Source: Candidatus Zixiibacteriota bacterium | GTDB taxonomy: Bacteria > Zixibacteria > MSB-5A5 > GN15 > FEB-12 | Length of the DNA: 16,965 bases | Assembly (NCBI GenBank): GCA_022570975.1 | Contig: JACZYS010000009.1 | Span: 6,362 to 23,326, forward strand | Reading direction: 5' to 3' | Part shown: positions 1-6,744 of the stretch, piece by piece | How positions within the stretch are numbered: the stretch's first letter is position 1 | Layout of the letters: every line of letters begins with the position of its first letter | Translations under genes and position numbers: made by a program | The notes under the pieces: generated by a model | Seen by the model: only the letters and a program-made list of their open reading frames with translations | What the model was told of the DNA's origin: nothing | The model's database searches: none

Positions 1-330
1 AACAGAAATTGGAATTGCACTTAATGGCACAACCCCTGACTGGTTTTGCTCTATATTTTCAGCAATCATAATTACTCCGGCACAAGTCCCCCAGACCGGT
101 TTGCTCCTGACAAACTCAGTTAACGGAGCTTGAAGTGCGAATCTATCTATCATTATACTCATCGTTGTCGATTCTCCACCGGGAATAATAAGTGCGTCAA
201 TATCTTTCAATTGTGAAGGGAGTTTTATCTCATGCGGAATAGCTCCTACCAATGAAAGCTGATAAGAATGGCGAAAAAAATCACCCTGGAGGGCCAAAAC
301 CCCGATTTTTAATTCTTCAAATTCTGACAT
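1..330 (-). CDS. pdxT: PdxT, glutaminase subunit of pyridoxal 5'-phosphate synthase (partial, C-terminus outside window)
   Basis: Glutamine amidotransferase that releases ammonia from glutamine and channels it to PdxS for PLP synthesis in the cytoplasm. The 110 visible codons show the family landmarks in order: IGVLALQGDF near residue 9, the PGGEST oxyanion/binding loop near residue 50, and the nucleophile loop GTCAG near residue 84, whose Cys is the catalytic residue. The His-Glu part of the triad lies beyond the window edge. The family is usually about 190 aa, so roughly 80 residues are missing only because of the edge. The ATG at 330 is preceded by a weak purine stretch rather than a clear Shine-Dalgarno. 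Its partner pdxS is 3.6 kb away on the same strand instead of adjacent, and pdxT appears to have its own promoter. Confidence 0.95.
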   Translation of the reverse strand, partial: MSEFEELKIGVLALQGDFFRHSYQLSLVGAIPHEIKLPSQLKDIDALIIPGGESTTMSIMIDRFALQAPLTEFVRSKPVWGTCAGVIMIAENIEQNQSGVVPLSAIPISV

Positions 331-366
331 ACAATTCTTTTACCGCTGTAACTCGTTTATGATACA

Positions 367-395
367 AATAAACTCTTAATTCCGTTTTCAGTCAA
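367..395 (-). promoter_or_regulatory. Candidate sigma70-type promoter of pdxT
   Basis: On the minus strand a TTGACT -35-like hexamer (390-395) is followed after exactly 17 nt by TTTATT (367-372), about 37 bp upstream of the pdxT start codon. The -35 matches consensus at 5 of 6 positions and the -10 at 4 of 6. It would let pdxT be transcribed independently of pdxS. This is inferred from hexamer spacing only; the region is AT-rich, so a chance match is possible. Confidence 0.35.
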
Positions 396-545
396 CATAT
401 TCGGACAGGCAATTATATCGTTAAGAACTGATTTTTCATACTTTTGTTTCCGCCCGTTACAGCATTTATTTCAATGTTTTTTACAATCAAACAGATTTTT
501 TGACGTATATTCCATTGGTAACTTGTGTTAGTTTTATGAGGAGAA

Positions 546-2030
546 ATGAAGATTATCAGACATTTAACTTTGACAAGAATAATTGCCCTTTTGGTGATAA
601 TTGGAATAATTTCCAGCTGCAGCAATTCTGCCAATAAAATTCCTATCACCACATCTTCTTCCAGAGCAAAACAGAATTATCTTATTGGTCGAGAGCTTAT
701 GGAAAAGTTGCGGAACTCTGATTCCAGAAAATATTTTGCCAAGGCCGTTGCCGATGATCCGGATTTTGCCATGGCCCATTTGTTGATGGCCTACGGTCAG
801 GGCAGCCAAAAGGCTTTTATGAATAGTTTCAACAAGGCTCTTGGTTTGATTGACAATGTCTCTCCCGGAGAAAAGATATTTATACTGGCAGCAGATGCAG
901 GCATCAAAGGCGACTCACCCAAACAGCAGGAATTATATCAGGAGTTGACAGAAATATACCCCGGAGATGAAAGAGCCCACCAGGCTCTGGCCAATTTTTT
1001 CTTTGGACAGCATGATTATGAGAAAGCTCTGGAAAAATATTACACAATAATTGAAATTGCGCCGGAATTTTCCGCCGCCTATAACCAGATGGGTTATTGT
1101 TTCAGGGCATTAGAAAAATATGACTCTGCAGAAGTTGCCTTTGATAAATATATCCAGCTTATTCCAAACGAACCAAACCCATATGATTCATATGCGGAAT
1201 TACTGTTAAAGAGAGGCAAATATCAGAAATCAATAGAGATGTATCGGGAAGCACTTAAGATTGATCTTGAATTTTCTCCATCACATATTGGTATTGCAAC
1301 CAACTATAACCTTATGGGTGAGCACAAAAAGGCCAGAGAACAACTTGAGTCACTTCTTGAGGTTCTGGATGAACCTCTTATTGCAAGGATTGCTTCAGGT
1401 GCCAGAGCTGTGTCATATGCCGATGAAGGGTTCTTAGATAGTGCTCTTGCTGAACTTGAAAAAAGGTATGAGATTGAACTCGACAGAAATGAAATTTTAT
1501 CTGCAGCTGAATTCAGGCAACTCATTGCAAGAATACATATCGAAAAGGGGAATTTTGATAAAGCCGGCGAGAGTTACGACTTTGGTTCAAAAATTGTTGA
1601 GCAGTCTGATTTACCGGACGAACTTAAAGAGAACAGCAGAACTTATGGACTATATTTTACTGCCTTAATATATACACTAAACGATGACCTGAAAAGTGCG
1701 GAACCACTTGCCGAACAATTTAGAGAAAAAGCTGAAATAAAAGGAAACCAACAGCAAATTAGAGTTTCACATCTCCTCAACGGAATTATTTTCATGAAAA
1801 AGGATCAATTCGATAAGGCAATTTCCGAATTTTCTCAGTTGGACCTTGGGGACTCCAACTCTCTTTTTAGACTCGCCAATGCATATGAGGCAAGTGGTGA
1901 TTTATCCAAGGCTCTCGAAAATTACAAAAAGGCAGCCAATACAAATTCTTTGAATTCACTCAACTATGCTCTTACCCGCCATAAGGCAAAAGCCAAAGCA
2001 GAAGAGCTGAGCAAGAAATTGAGCTCTTAA
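546..2030 (+). CDS. TPR-repeat lipoprotein
   Basis: Predicted outer-membrane or periplasm-facing lipoprotein of 494 aa. A basic N-terminus, a hydrophobic stretch (about residues 11-22) and a lipobox ending ISSC (Cys25) form a type II signal peptide. The rest is mostly tetratricopeptide helices. Clear 34-residue units lie around 141-174, 175-208, 211-244 and 245-278, with further units near 40-75, 323-353 and 440-472. The N-terminal unit (YLIGRELMEKLRNSDSRKYF) resembles the TPR domains that follow kinase or cyclase modules in some candidate phyla, but no catalytic domain is present here. TPR proteins are scaffolds for protein-protein contacts and the partner is unknown. GAGGAG lies just before the ATG with unusually short spacing. 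The gene is divergent from pdxT and its stop is 3 bp from the stop of the opposing DUF5131 gene. Confidence 0.85.
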   Translation: MKIIRHLTLTRIIALLVIIGIISSCSNSANKIPITTSSSRAKQNYLIGRELMEKLRNSDSRKYFAKAVADDPDFAMAHLLMAYGQGSQKAFMNSFNKALGLIDNVSPGEKIFILAADAGIKGDSPKQQELYQELTEIYPGDERAHQALANFFFGQHDYEKALEKYYTIIEIAPEFSAAYNQMGYCFRALEKYDSAEVAFDKYIQLIPNEPNPYDSYAELLLKRGKYQKSIEMYREALKIDLEFSPSHIGIATNYNLMGEHKKAREQLESLLEVLDEPLIARIASGARAVSYADEGFLDSALAELEKRYEIELDRNEILSAAEFRQLIARIHIEKGNFDKAGESYDFGSKIVEQSDLPDELKENSRTYGLYFTALIYTLNDDLKSAEPLAEQFREKAEIKGNQQQIRVSHLLNGIIFMKKDQFDKAISEFSQLDLGDSNSLFRLANAYEASGDLSKALENYKKAANTNSLNSLNYALTRHKAKAKAEELSKKLSS

Positions 2031-2033
2031 GAT

Positions 2034-2750
2034 TTAAGCACTAATAGCAGGCATTTCATCCCAAGTTTCTCCCAGGAGAATCCGCCCGTTTTTCTTTTTA
2101 TTAAAACCACCCCATTGCTTAAAGAAAAATGAAGTTTCTTGTTTTTCGCATTGCTCTTTAATATCCAAAACCCATTCTTCCTTCATTGGTCTGGCCCCCG
2201 GCCCAGATTCTCCCCCTACGATAGCCCAATCTATGTCAGTAAGGTCTAATTCTTGCAAACGTCCAATCAACGGTTCTAAAGATAGAAACTTGACCCGGGC
2301 TTCAGTTTTTCTTAAGTCTTTAATTCTATACTTATAATGCTTGCTTTCAACAGTAACTCCCATCCAAATATTTTCATGCCAATTTAGTTTGGGAGCAAGT
2401 TTGACAAGACGTTTAGAACGTTTGGTTAGAATTTGAAAAGTATGTTGAGGGCATTTTCCCATTACATCAAAAATATTTGTTAAAAATTTAAATGGAATCT
2501 TTTCGTGAAACAAGTCACTCATTGAATTCACAAAAACAACTTGGGGTTTTTTCCAGCTAAATGGGGCATCTAATACTTGCGGTTGAAGTGTAACTTTGAA
2601 GCCATTGCGATAATTATGAACGCCCATTGCTTTAAGTCGTTTTGCCATACGGTCGGCGTAACAGTGATCACAACCGGCACTAACCTTGTCACAACCGGTT
2701 ACAGGATTCCAAGTTAGCCCAGTCCATTCAATTTTTGAGTTTTTGGCCAT
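2034..2750 (-). CDS. DUF5131 (phage Gp37/Gp68 family) three-Cys-motif protein, radical-SAM-like
   Basis: The 238-aa protein has the hallmarks of the Gp37/Gp68 (DUF5131) family. It starts with SKIEWTGLTWNPVTGC, then a Cys20-x6-Cys27-x2-Cys30-Tyr motif. Downstream are a conserved VNSMSDLFHEKIP block, QILTKRSKRL, the FLSLEPL strand, the GGESGPGARPM segment and a C-terminal FFFKQWGG. The three closely spaced cysteines resemble a variant radical SAM Fe-S site; that reading is inference, and the reaction is not known to me. Length is normal for the family, so the gene looks intact. It follows tcmP by 4 nt with no clear Shine-Dalgarno, suggesting coupled translation, and both are products of one two-gene unit. 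The family is common in phages and accessory regions, which fits a mobile or defence-type cassette. Confidence 0.9.
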   Translation of the reverse strand: MAKNSKIEWTGLTWNPVTGCDKVSAGCDHCYADRMAKRLKAMGVHNYRNGFKVTLQPQVLDAPFSWKKPQVVFVNSMSDLFHEKIPFKFLTNIFDVMGKCPQHTFQILTKRSKRLVKLAPKLNWHENIWMGVTVESKHYKYRIKDLRKTEARVKFLSLEPLIGRLQELDLTDIDWAIVGGESGPGARPMKEEWVLDIKEQCEKQETSFFFKQWGGFNKKKNGRILLGETWDEMPAISA

Positions 2751-2754
2751 ACTA

Positions 2755-3882
2755 TTAAAGAAACTTTATGATATCATTCTTTTGATAAGTTAACTTGTTT
2801 CTTGTTCTTGTGCAATCAGGCAATTCAATTTTCTTGCTTATTTCTAATTCTTGAAGCGATTTCTTAATATGCATATTGTTATAAATATATTTTCTTTCTT
2901 TTAAACATTCATCAAGTAATTCACCGATCTTAATCGTGGATTTGCTAAAATCTGCCGACAATTTCTTTTCCAAATTCTCTTGAAGATTACCTTTGTACAT
3001 TAGATCCAATTTTATTTGTTTTTGTTTTTGCCTTTCTATCTTGCTATAATAATACAGTGGAAAATCATTTTCATCTGTTAGGCTATTATCTATCATGACT
3101 TTTCTCATTTTTTCAAAACCTAAGTAATGCTTAGAGAAAAAGACAAGATAATAACAAGTTTGTTCACTTTTCTCAAAACCCAAACCAAAACTAAGAAAAT
3201 AGATGTCAGAATTTAATTCTCGTGAGACGGCTTCTCTTAATCCAGCTAGTAAGTAATTTTCTTTTTCAATTACAGACTTGGCATTCCTAAATTGATTCAG
3301 AAGAGTATTGAATCCAGAATTTCCAAATATTTTCTTCATATTACTAGCTTGTTCATCGATTTTGAGATTTCTTATAATACCACTCGTATTAAATACTAGA
3401 ATACAATCATTCCCCCAACCTTTAATTACTAAGCTAATCATTTCAAATGAAATGTCTTTGAATCCACTTGGGTCTATAAAGGTACAAGTACTATCTCTTA
3501 TTTTCATATTGCTTACGAACTTAGTATTCACCGTTTGATTATTTACTTCTGGAATCTCCTTTAATTTTCCATATATTTTATGCTCTCTCACCAATTTCCT
3601 TAAGAGTTCATAGCTATCCTCATTGCTTTCATGAAATATTACTTTCACTTTTTTATGGACGCTCTGTTGTCTAATTATTACATTAAGTATCTCTTGAGGT
3701 GTTGAATTTTTTCCATTTCTGTACTTGCCAGGACCAGAGAACAAATCCAAGTAAGTTATGGGACCATTGCTCTTCAAATTCATAATCGCTAGCCAAGCCG
3801 CAAAATACTTAGCTACAATCTCGATTTTTACTAATGAATGCTCTTGTGGTTCATCAAAAAACGATGAGTCAAATTTCGACAT
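2755..3882 (-). CDS. tcmP: Three-Cys-motif partner protein TcmP (methyltransferase-like fold)
   Basis: The 375-aa protein matches the three-Cys-motif partner family, which is named for its association with DUF5131-type three-Cys proteins; exactly that partner follows 4 nt downstream. Motifs seen: an N-terminal HSLVKIEIVAKYFAAWLAIM segment (residues 15-34), a glycine-rich loop YLDLFSGPGKY (44-54) like motif I of SAM-dependent methyltransferases, an acidic FHESNE strand end (83-88), and TFIDPSGF (134-141), which recalls the catalytic D-P-P-F/Y motif with Ser for the second Pro. The C-terminal third is lysine-rich and could be a winged helix. Whether it binds SAM is inference. Base composition is much poorer in G+C than nearby pdxS: 3001-3060 has 16 G/C of 60, against 32 of 60 at 4261-4320. 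This suggests a separate origin. The start ATG has a GGGGGA ribosome site. Confidence 0.85.
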   Translation of the reverse strand: MSKFDSSFFDEPQEHSLVKIEIVAKYFAAWLAIMNLKSNGPITYLDLFSGPGKYRNGKNSTPQEILNVIIRQQSVHKKVKVIFHESNEDSYELLRKLVREHKIYGKLKEIPEVNNQTVNTKFVSNMKIRDSTCTFIDPSGFKDISFEMISLVIKGWGNDCILVFNTSGIIRNLKIDEQASNMKKIFGNSGFNTLLNQFRNAKSVIEKENYLLAGLREAVSRELNSDIYFLSFGLGFEKSEQTCYYLVFFSKHYLGFEKMRKVMIDNSLTDENDFPLYYYSKIERQKQKQIKLDLMYKGNLQENLEKKLSADFSKSTIKIGELLDECLKERKYIYNNMHIKKSLQELEISKKIELPDCTRTRNKLTYQKNDIIKFL

Positions 3883-3911
3883 AGAATCCCCCGATGCTAA
3901 TTTTGTCTATA

Positions 3912-3940
3912 ATTTACATATTACTCAAGTATATGTAAAT
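3912..3940. promoter_or_regulatory. 29-bp dyad (10-bp perfect arms) upstream of tcmP
   Basis: Arms ATTTACATAT (3912-3921) and ATATGTAAAT (3931-3940) are perfect inverted repeats. The spacer itself contains ACT-CA-AGT, so almost the whole element is dyad-symmetric with one unpaired T. It sits 30-58 bp before the tcmP start. On the minus strand TTTGTG and TAATAT can be placed 17 nt apart across it, so it would overlap such a promoter. No T-tract follows, so a terminator role is unlikely. An operator or an RNA hairpin in the tcmP leader are the two readings I consider. Confidence 0.5.
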
Positions 3941-3955
3941 CACAAATTTTTGCAT
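3914..3955 (-). CDS. Possible 13-codon leader peptide upstream of tcmP
   Basis: A minus-strand ATG at 3955 is preceded by GGAGGG (3961-3966) at 5-nt spacing, one of the strongest Shine-Dalgarno sites in the window. It opens a 13-codon ORF (MQKFVIYIYLSNM) that ends at TAA inside the distal arm of the dyad at 3912-3940. Its downstream half therefore overlaps the potential hairpin. It could be a regulatory leader peptide for tcmP, or the truncated start of a lost gene. Nothing confirms translation; the strong ribosome site is the only positive evidence. Confidence 0.22.
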   Translation of the reverse strand: MQKFVIYIYLSNM

Positions 3956-3988
3956 ATTTTCCCTCCAACAAATAAGAAAAAATCCAGT

Positions 3989-4873
3989 CTACCGAGTGTG
4001 CAGGAGTTCATCCTCTTTGATATCCGTGACCTGAATGCCTCTCATGGCCTCGCCCAACCCGCGGGATGCATCTGTGATAATCATAGCATCTTTCCAGTGA
4101 GTGGTGGCACTGACAATTGCTCTAGCTCTTTTTTCCGGATTGTCGGCTTTAAATATCCCGGAACCAACAAAGACAGCCTCGGCACCCAGCTCCATACACA
4201 AGGCGGCATCGGCAGGAGTAGCAACACCTCCGGCGGCGAAATTTGGAACGGGAAGTTTTCCGGTTTTGGCAACCATTTGTACCAGTTCAAGAGGAACCCG
4301 GAGCTCCTTGGCACTGCCATAAAGTTCTTCGGGTGACATTACCGTCAGGGCTTTCATGGCTGAGCCTATTTCACGGAGATGCTTGACCGCTTCTGAGACA
4401 TCACCGGTGCCGGCTTCACCTTTGGTGCGAATCATAGCCGCACCCTCGGCAATGCGTCTTAAGGCCTCGCCCAGATTACGGCAGCCACAGACAAATGGTA
4501 CTTTAAACGGCCACTTATCAATATGGTATTTGTTGTCAGCCGGAGTGAGAACTTCTGACTCATCAATGAAATCAACTTCTAATGCTTCCAGCACCCGGGC
4601 TTCGGTAATATGACCGATTCTACATTTTGCCATGACCGGAATAGTAACATCACGTTTGATTCCCTCAATCATGTCCGGGTCAGACATTCTTGCAACTCCT
4701 CCCTGCGAGCGAATATCTGACGGCACTCTTTCTAAGGCCATTACCGCCGAGGCACCGGCTTGCTCGGCAATTTTTGCCTGCTCAGGAGTTACTACATCCA
4801 TAATGACTCCGCCTTTTAGCATCTCTGCCAGACCAATTTTTACTTTATGCACTTTATCATCAAAATTTATCAT
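3989..4873 (-). CDS. pdxS: PdxS, lyase subunit of pyridoxal 5'-phosphate synthase
   Basis: The 294-aa (beta/alpha)8-barrel synthase makes PLP from ribose 5-phosphate, glyceraldehyde 3-phosphate and ammonia delivered by PdxT. The family pattern is almost uninterrupted: GGVIMDVV with Asp26, AVMALERVPSDIR, MAKCRIGH with Lys83 (ribose-5-phosphate Schiff-base lysine), FVCGCRNLGEALRRI, IRTKGEAGTG with Lys151 (second lysine), and the phosphate-binding FAAGGVATPADAAL and VFVGSGIF. I chose ATG 4873 over the in-frame GTG at 4876. AAGGAG (4881-4886) then has 7-nt spacing and the length equals the typical 294 aa. pdxT is not downstream as it usually is; the tcmP cassette and the TPR gene lie between. Confidence in identity is very high. 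Confidence 0.98.
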   Translation of the reverse strand: MINFDDKVHKVKIGLAEMLKGGVIMDVVTPEQAKIAEQAGASAVMALERVPSDIRSQGGVARMSDPDMIEGIKRDVTIPVMAKCRIGHITEARVLEALEVDFIDESEVLTPADNKYHIDKWPFKVPFVCGCRNLGEALRRIAEGAAMIRTKGEAGTGDVSEAVKHLREIGSAMKALTVMSPEELYGSAKELRVPLELVQMVAKTGKLPVPNFAAGGVATPADAALCMELGAEAVFVGSGIFKADNPEKRARAIVSATTHWKDAMIITDASRGLGEAMRGIQVTDIKEDELLHTR

Positions 4874-4916
4874 CACTTTGCTCCTTTTATCTATAGTTAG
4901 AACACCAACAAATATA

Positions 4917-4948
4917 ATAAAAAAATGGGCTTGTACACAAGCCCATTA
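4917..4948 (-). terminator. Rho-independent terminator of the Rrf2 gene
   Basis: AATGGGCTTGT (4924-4934) and ACAAGCCCATT (4937-4947) are perfect 11-bp inverted arms, GC-rich in the middle. On the minus strand the hairpin is followed directly by a run of about seven T (A-run at 4919-4925). It lies about 80 bp downstream of the Rrf2 stop and before the pdxS start, so it insulates pdxS from the regulator transcript. Confidence 0.88.
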
Positions 4949-5029
4949 TGGAGATTTCAAATATGTTCAGAAAAAAAACTTACGAATAATATTCTCTTAC
5001 CAAATTATAAGAGATTATTCCACATCAAC

Positions 5030-5431
5030 TTATTTTCTTCCTTTAGAATATTTTCCAAAATTCTCTCTGCTCAAAACCGTCTTAGTCTGCTTTTCCTGTT
5101 TCTGCCAGAAAGATCTCATTTGAGCATTGCTCTGTGATCCCCTTCCACCTTTGGTCCAGATAGAAAGTTGAAGTGGTCCGTCAATGATTTCAATGACGTT
5201 CAAAAAGTTGACGTTTTTAGCTTGTTTTGCCAGACAGTAACCACCGGTAACACCCTGAAATGATTTCAGTACGCCGCCTCTTGTTAAATCTTTCAAAATT
5301 TTTGCCAGAAATTCTCTTGGAATATACTCAGACTTAGATATAGAGTTGATTGATCCTAGTTTCCCCTTTGGCAGCATTGCCATGTGTTTGACTGCCCTTA
5401 TTGCGTAATCAGATTTGCGAGAAAGTCTCAT
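5030..5431 (-). CDS. Rrf2-family transcriptional regulator without Fe-S cluster cysteines
   Basis: The 133-aa winged-helix regulator begins MRLSRKSDYAIRAVKHMA. It has the recognition-helix region IPREFLAKILKDLTRGGVLKS (37-57) and the wing motif GVTGGYCLA (60-68), all typical of IscR/NsrR/CymR relatives. Cluster-binding members carry three cysteines after the LDGPL-like segment. Here the matching stretch (about 90-109) reads SIWTKGGRGSQSNAQMRSFW with no cysteine, and the only Cys is C66 in the wing. It therefore probably senses something other than a bound cluster, or relies on a partner. It is divergent from an A-type Fe-S carrier, which suggests it regulates that operon and itself. AAAGGA precedes the ATG at good spacing. 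Confidence 0.9.
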   Translation of the reverse strand: MRLSRKSDYAIRAVKHMAMLPKGKLGSINSISKSEYIPREFLAKILKDLTRGGVLKSFQGVTGGYCLAKQAKNVNFLNVIEIIDGPLQLSIWTKGGRGSQSNAQMRSFWQKQEKQTKTVLSRENFGKYSKGRK

Positions 5432-5744
5432 TTTGAAAGTCCTTTGTCATTTTTAAAAGTTCAATTGTTATGTCTCTTGCAAGACTTTTCCATTTACAGC
5501 CTGAAAGTATATATTAAAAAGCTGTCCTTGTCCATCGAAAATTGAGTTAATTCAATTCTTTTATCGTATTATTTGTAAATAATTACCAGATAATGATAGA
5601 GTTTCTTGATTTAGCTCATTTTTGTGAATAAATTTTACAAAAATGTCTTCCTTGCGTAGGAACATAAACTTTATTATATTGTTTTTGAAGAAAGTAGAAA
5701 AATAGCCGATTACTTGGTTAATAAGATAATTTTGGAGTGAATTT
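5432..5744. promoter_or_regulatory. 313-bp divergent control region between Rrf2 gene and A-type carrier operon
   Basis: No credible gene is present. Two dyads stand out: ATTGAGTTAATTCAAT (5541-5556), symmetric at 7 of 8 base pairs, and ATTTTTGT (5618-5625) with perfect complement ACAAAAAT (5637-5644). A plausible promoter for the + strand operon is TTGCGT (5652-5657), 17 nt, TATATT (5675-5680). Either dyad could be an Rrf2 operator, but the region is very AT-rich and this is inference. Confidence 0.4.
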
Positions 5745-6104
5745 ATGTCTGAAAGCATTAAGACTGAAAATAAGAATGAGGTTGTAACAGTCACTTCTTC
5801 TGCTGTTGCAGAAGTAAGACGGTTGATGAAATTGGAAAAAGAAGATAATCTTTATCTCCGCCTGGGCGTTGAAGCTGGCGGATGTTCCGGGATGTCATAT
5901 TCGATGACCTTTGACAGCAAAAAGACAGATTTTGACCGAGAATTTGAATTTGACGGTCTTAAAGTGATCGTTGATTTTAAAGCTTTGAGACCGCTCTCCG
6001 GCACAATCCTTGAATATCAGGGTGGACTTTTGGGCGGCGGATTTCAGTTTAATAATCCAAATGCCAAACGTTCCTGTGGCTGCGGATCATCATTCTCCTG
6101 CTAA
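5745..6104 (+). CDS. HesB/IscA/ErpA-type iron-sulfur carrier
   Basis: The 119-aa A-type carrier accepts or delivers Fe-S clusters in the cytoplasm. The three conserved cysteines are present: Cys47 in LGVEAGGCSGMSY, and Cys111 and Cys113 in the C-terminal KRSCGCGSSFSC. The GLKVIVDFKAL strand and the GFQFNNPNA loop sit between them, as in IscA and ErpA. A fourth, terminal Cys119 is extra. Length is normal for the family, with an N-terminal extension of about 12 residues. GGAG (5734-5737) is well placed before the ATG. It starts a three-gene unit with the DUF2480-like gene (5 nt later) and a ferredoxin. No cysteine desulfurase or scaffold gene is visible nearby, so IscA versus ErpA or SufA cannot be decided. 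Confidence 0.93.
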   Translation: MSESIKTENKNEVVTVTSSAVAEVRRLMKLEKEDNLYLRLGVEAGGCSGMSYSMTFDSKKTDFDREFEFDGLKVIVDFKALRPLSGTILEYQGGLLGGGFQFNNPNAKRSCGCGSSFSC

Positions 6105-6109
6105 AAATC

Positions 6110-6364
6110 ATGGCTTTTGAGGTTTTGGACCCCGGCGTTTTCCTTGACAACGGCCTTTTTTTGGAAGACTTCTTCTTTGACTCCGCAAAAAAACATGACT
6201 GGCTCAAGTATGAGAATAAGAAAGTTTTAGTCCGAGGCTGCTCAACCATTATCCCCCCCTGGGCTTATATGTATATTACCGGCAAACTGGTTCCTGTTGC
6301 CAAATCTGTCAGATTTGGAAATGAACACGACAATGTAGTTGTTTTCAGATCAGCAACATCTTGA
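6110..6364 (+). CDS. Short DUF2480-like protein
   Basis: The 84-aa protein has the pattern I associate with DUF2480, a family of unknown function often found near Fe-S assembly genes in Bacteroidetes. Relevant segments are FLDNGLFLEDFFFDSAKKHDW (about 10-31), KVLVRGCSTIIPPWAYMYI (38-56) and KLVPVAKSVRFGN (59-71). As I recall the family, full members are near 165-170 aa and contain this unit about twice, so this would be a single-unit version. The only cysteine is C44 in the RGCS motif. It begins 5 nt after the carrier stop with no visible ribosome site, suggesting translational coupling. The assignment is recalled from family sequences, not from a search. Confidence 0.65.
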   Translation: MAFEVLDPGVFLDNGLFLEDFFFDSAKKHDWLKYENKKVLVRGCSTIIPPWAYMYITGKLVPVAKSVRFGNEHDNVVVFRSATS

Positions 6365-6389
6365 CAGGTGATATTTTTTACATTAAGTT
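6361..6389 (+). promoter_or_regulatory. Possible internal promoter for the ferredoxin gene
   Basis: A perfect TTGACA (6361-6366) overlaps the stop codon of the DUF2480-like gene. It is followed after 17 nt by a weak -10, TAAGTT (6384-6389), about 38 bp before the ferredoxin ATG. It may give separate expression of the ferredoxin. The -10 is poor (3 of 6). Confidence 0.25.
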
Positions 6390-6426
6390 TTCTTCCTGAA
6401 ATTGAATAAAATAAGAGGTTTCATAT

Positions 6427-6744
6427 ATGCCAAAAATTTTGTTTATGCCCAAAGGAATTGAAGTGGAAGTGGCCGAAGGGACTCCAATACTTGATGCTGC
6501 TTTGGATAATAATATTCATATTGATCATAACTGCGGTGGAAATTGTGCCTGCTCTACCTGTCATATAATTATTGAGTCCGGATTTGAAGGTTTAAACGAA
6601 ATTACAGAAGATGAAGAAGATATGCTCGATGAAGCTGAAGGGTTAACCGAAACCTCCCGACTGGCCTGCCAGGTCATGGCCAAGAATGATATTATTGTTA
6701 AAATCCCTAAAATTGAATCTGAATGGGATAACGATACATTTTAA
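6427..6744 (+). CDS. fdx: Isc-type [2Fe-2S] ferredoxin
   Basis: The 105-aa electron carrier resembles bacterial ISC-system ferredoxins and the adrenodoxin branch. Cluster ligands are Cys36, Cys42 and Cys45 in HNCGGNCACSTCHI, and Cys81 in TSRLACQV. Cys40 is the extra non-ligand cysteine also found in the E. coli Fdx loop. The acidic EITEDEEDMLDEAEGL helix (58-73), a partner-docking surface in the family, is complete. In Fe-S assembly such ferredoxins supply electrons for sulfide formation or cluster transfer. AAGAGG (6413-6418) is 8 nt before the ATG. It is the last gene of the Fe-S unit. Co-occurrence with an A-type carrier and Rrf2 regulator supports an Fe-S biogenesis role rather than general metabolism. 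Confidence 0.94.
   Translation: MPKILFMPKGIEVEVAEGTPILDAALDNNIHIDHNCGGNCACSTCHIIIESGFEGLNEITEDEEDMLDEAEGLTETSRLACQVMAKNDIIVKIPKIESEWDNDTF

Noticed and set aside
2002..2028. 7-bp inverted repeat AAGAGCT/AGCTCTT at the end of the TPR gene as a terminator
   Set aside because: The loop is 13 nt, there is no T-tract on either strand, and it lies within the coding sequence.
4101..5123. Several + strand ORFs of 70-190 codons opposite pdxS and the Rrf2 gene
   Set aside because: They are reverse-strand shadows of well-conserved genes and show no protein family features.
5561..5794. 77-codon minus-strand ORF in the Rrf2/A-type carrier intergenic region
   Set aside because: It is antisense to the start of the A-type carrier, has low-complexity AT-driven composition, and shows no recognisable motif.
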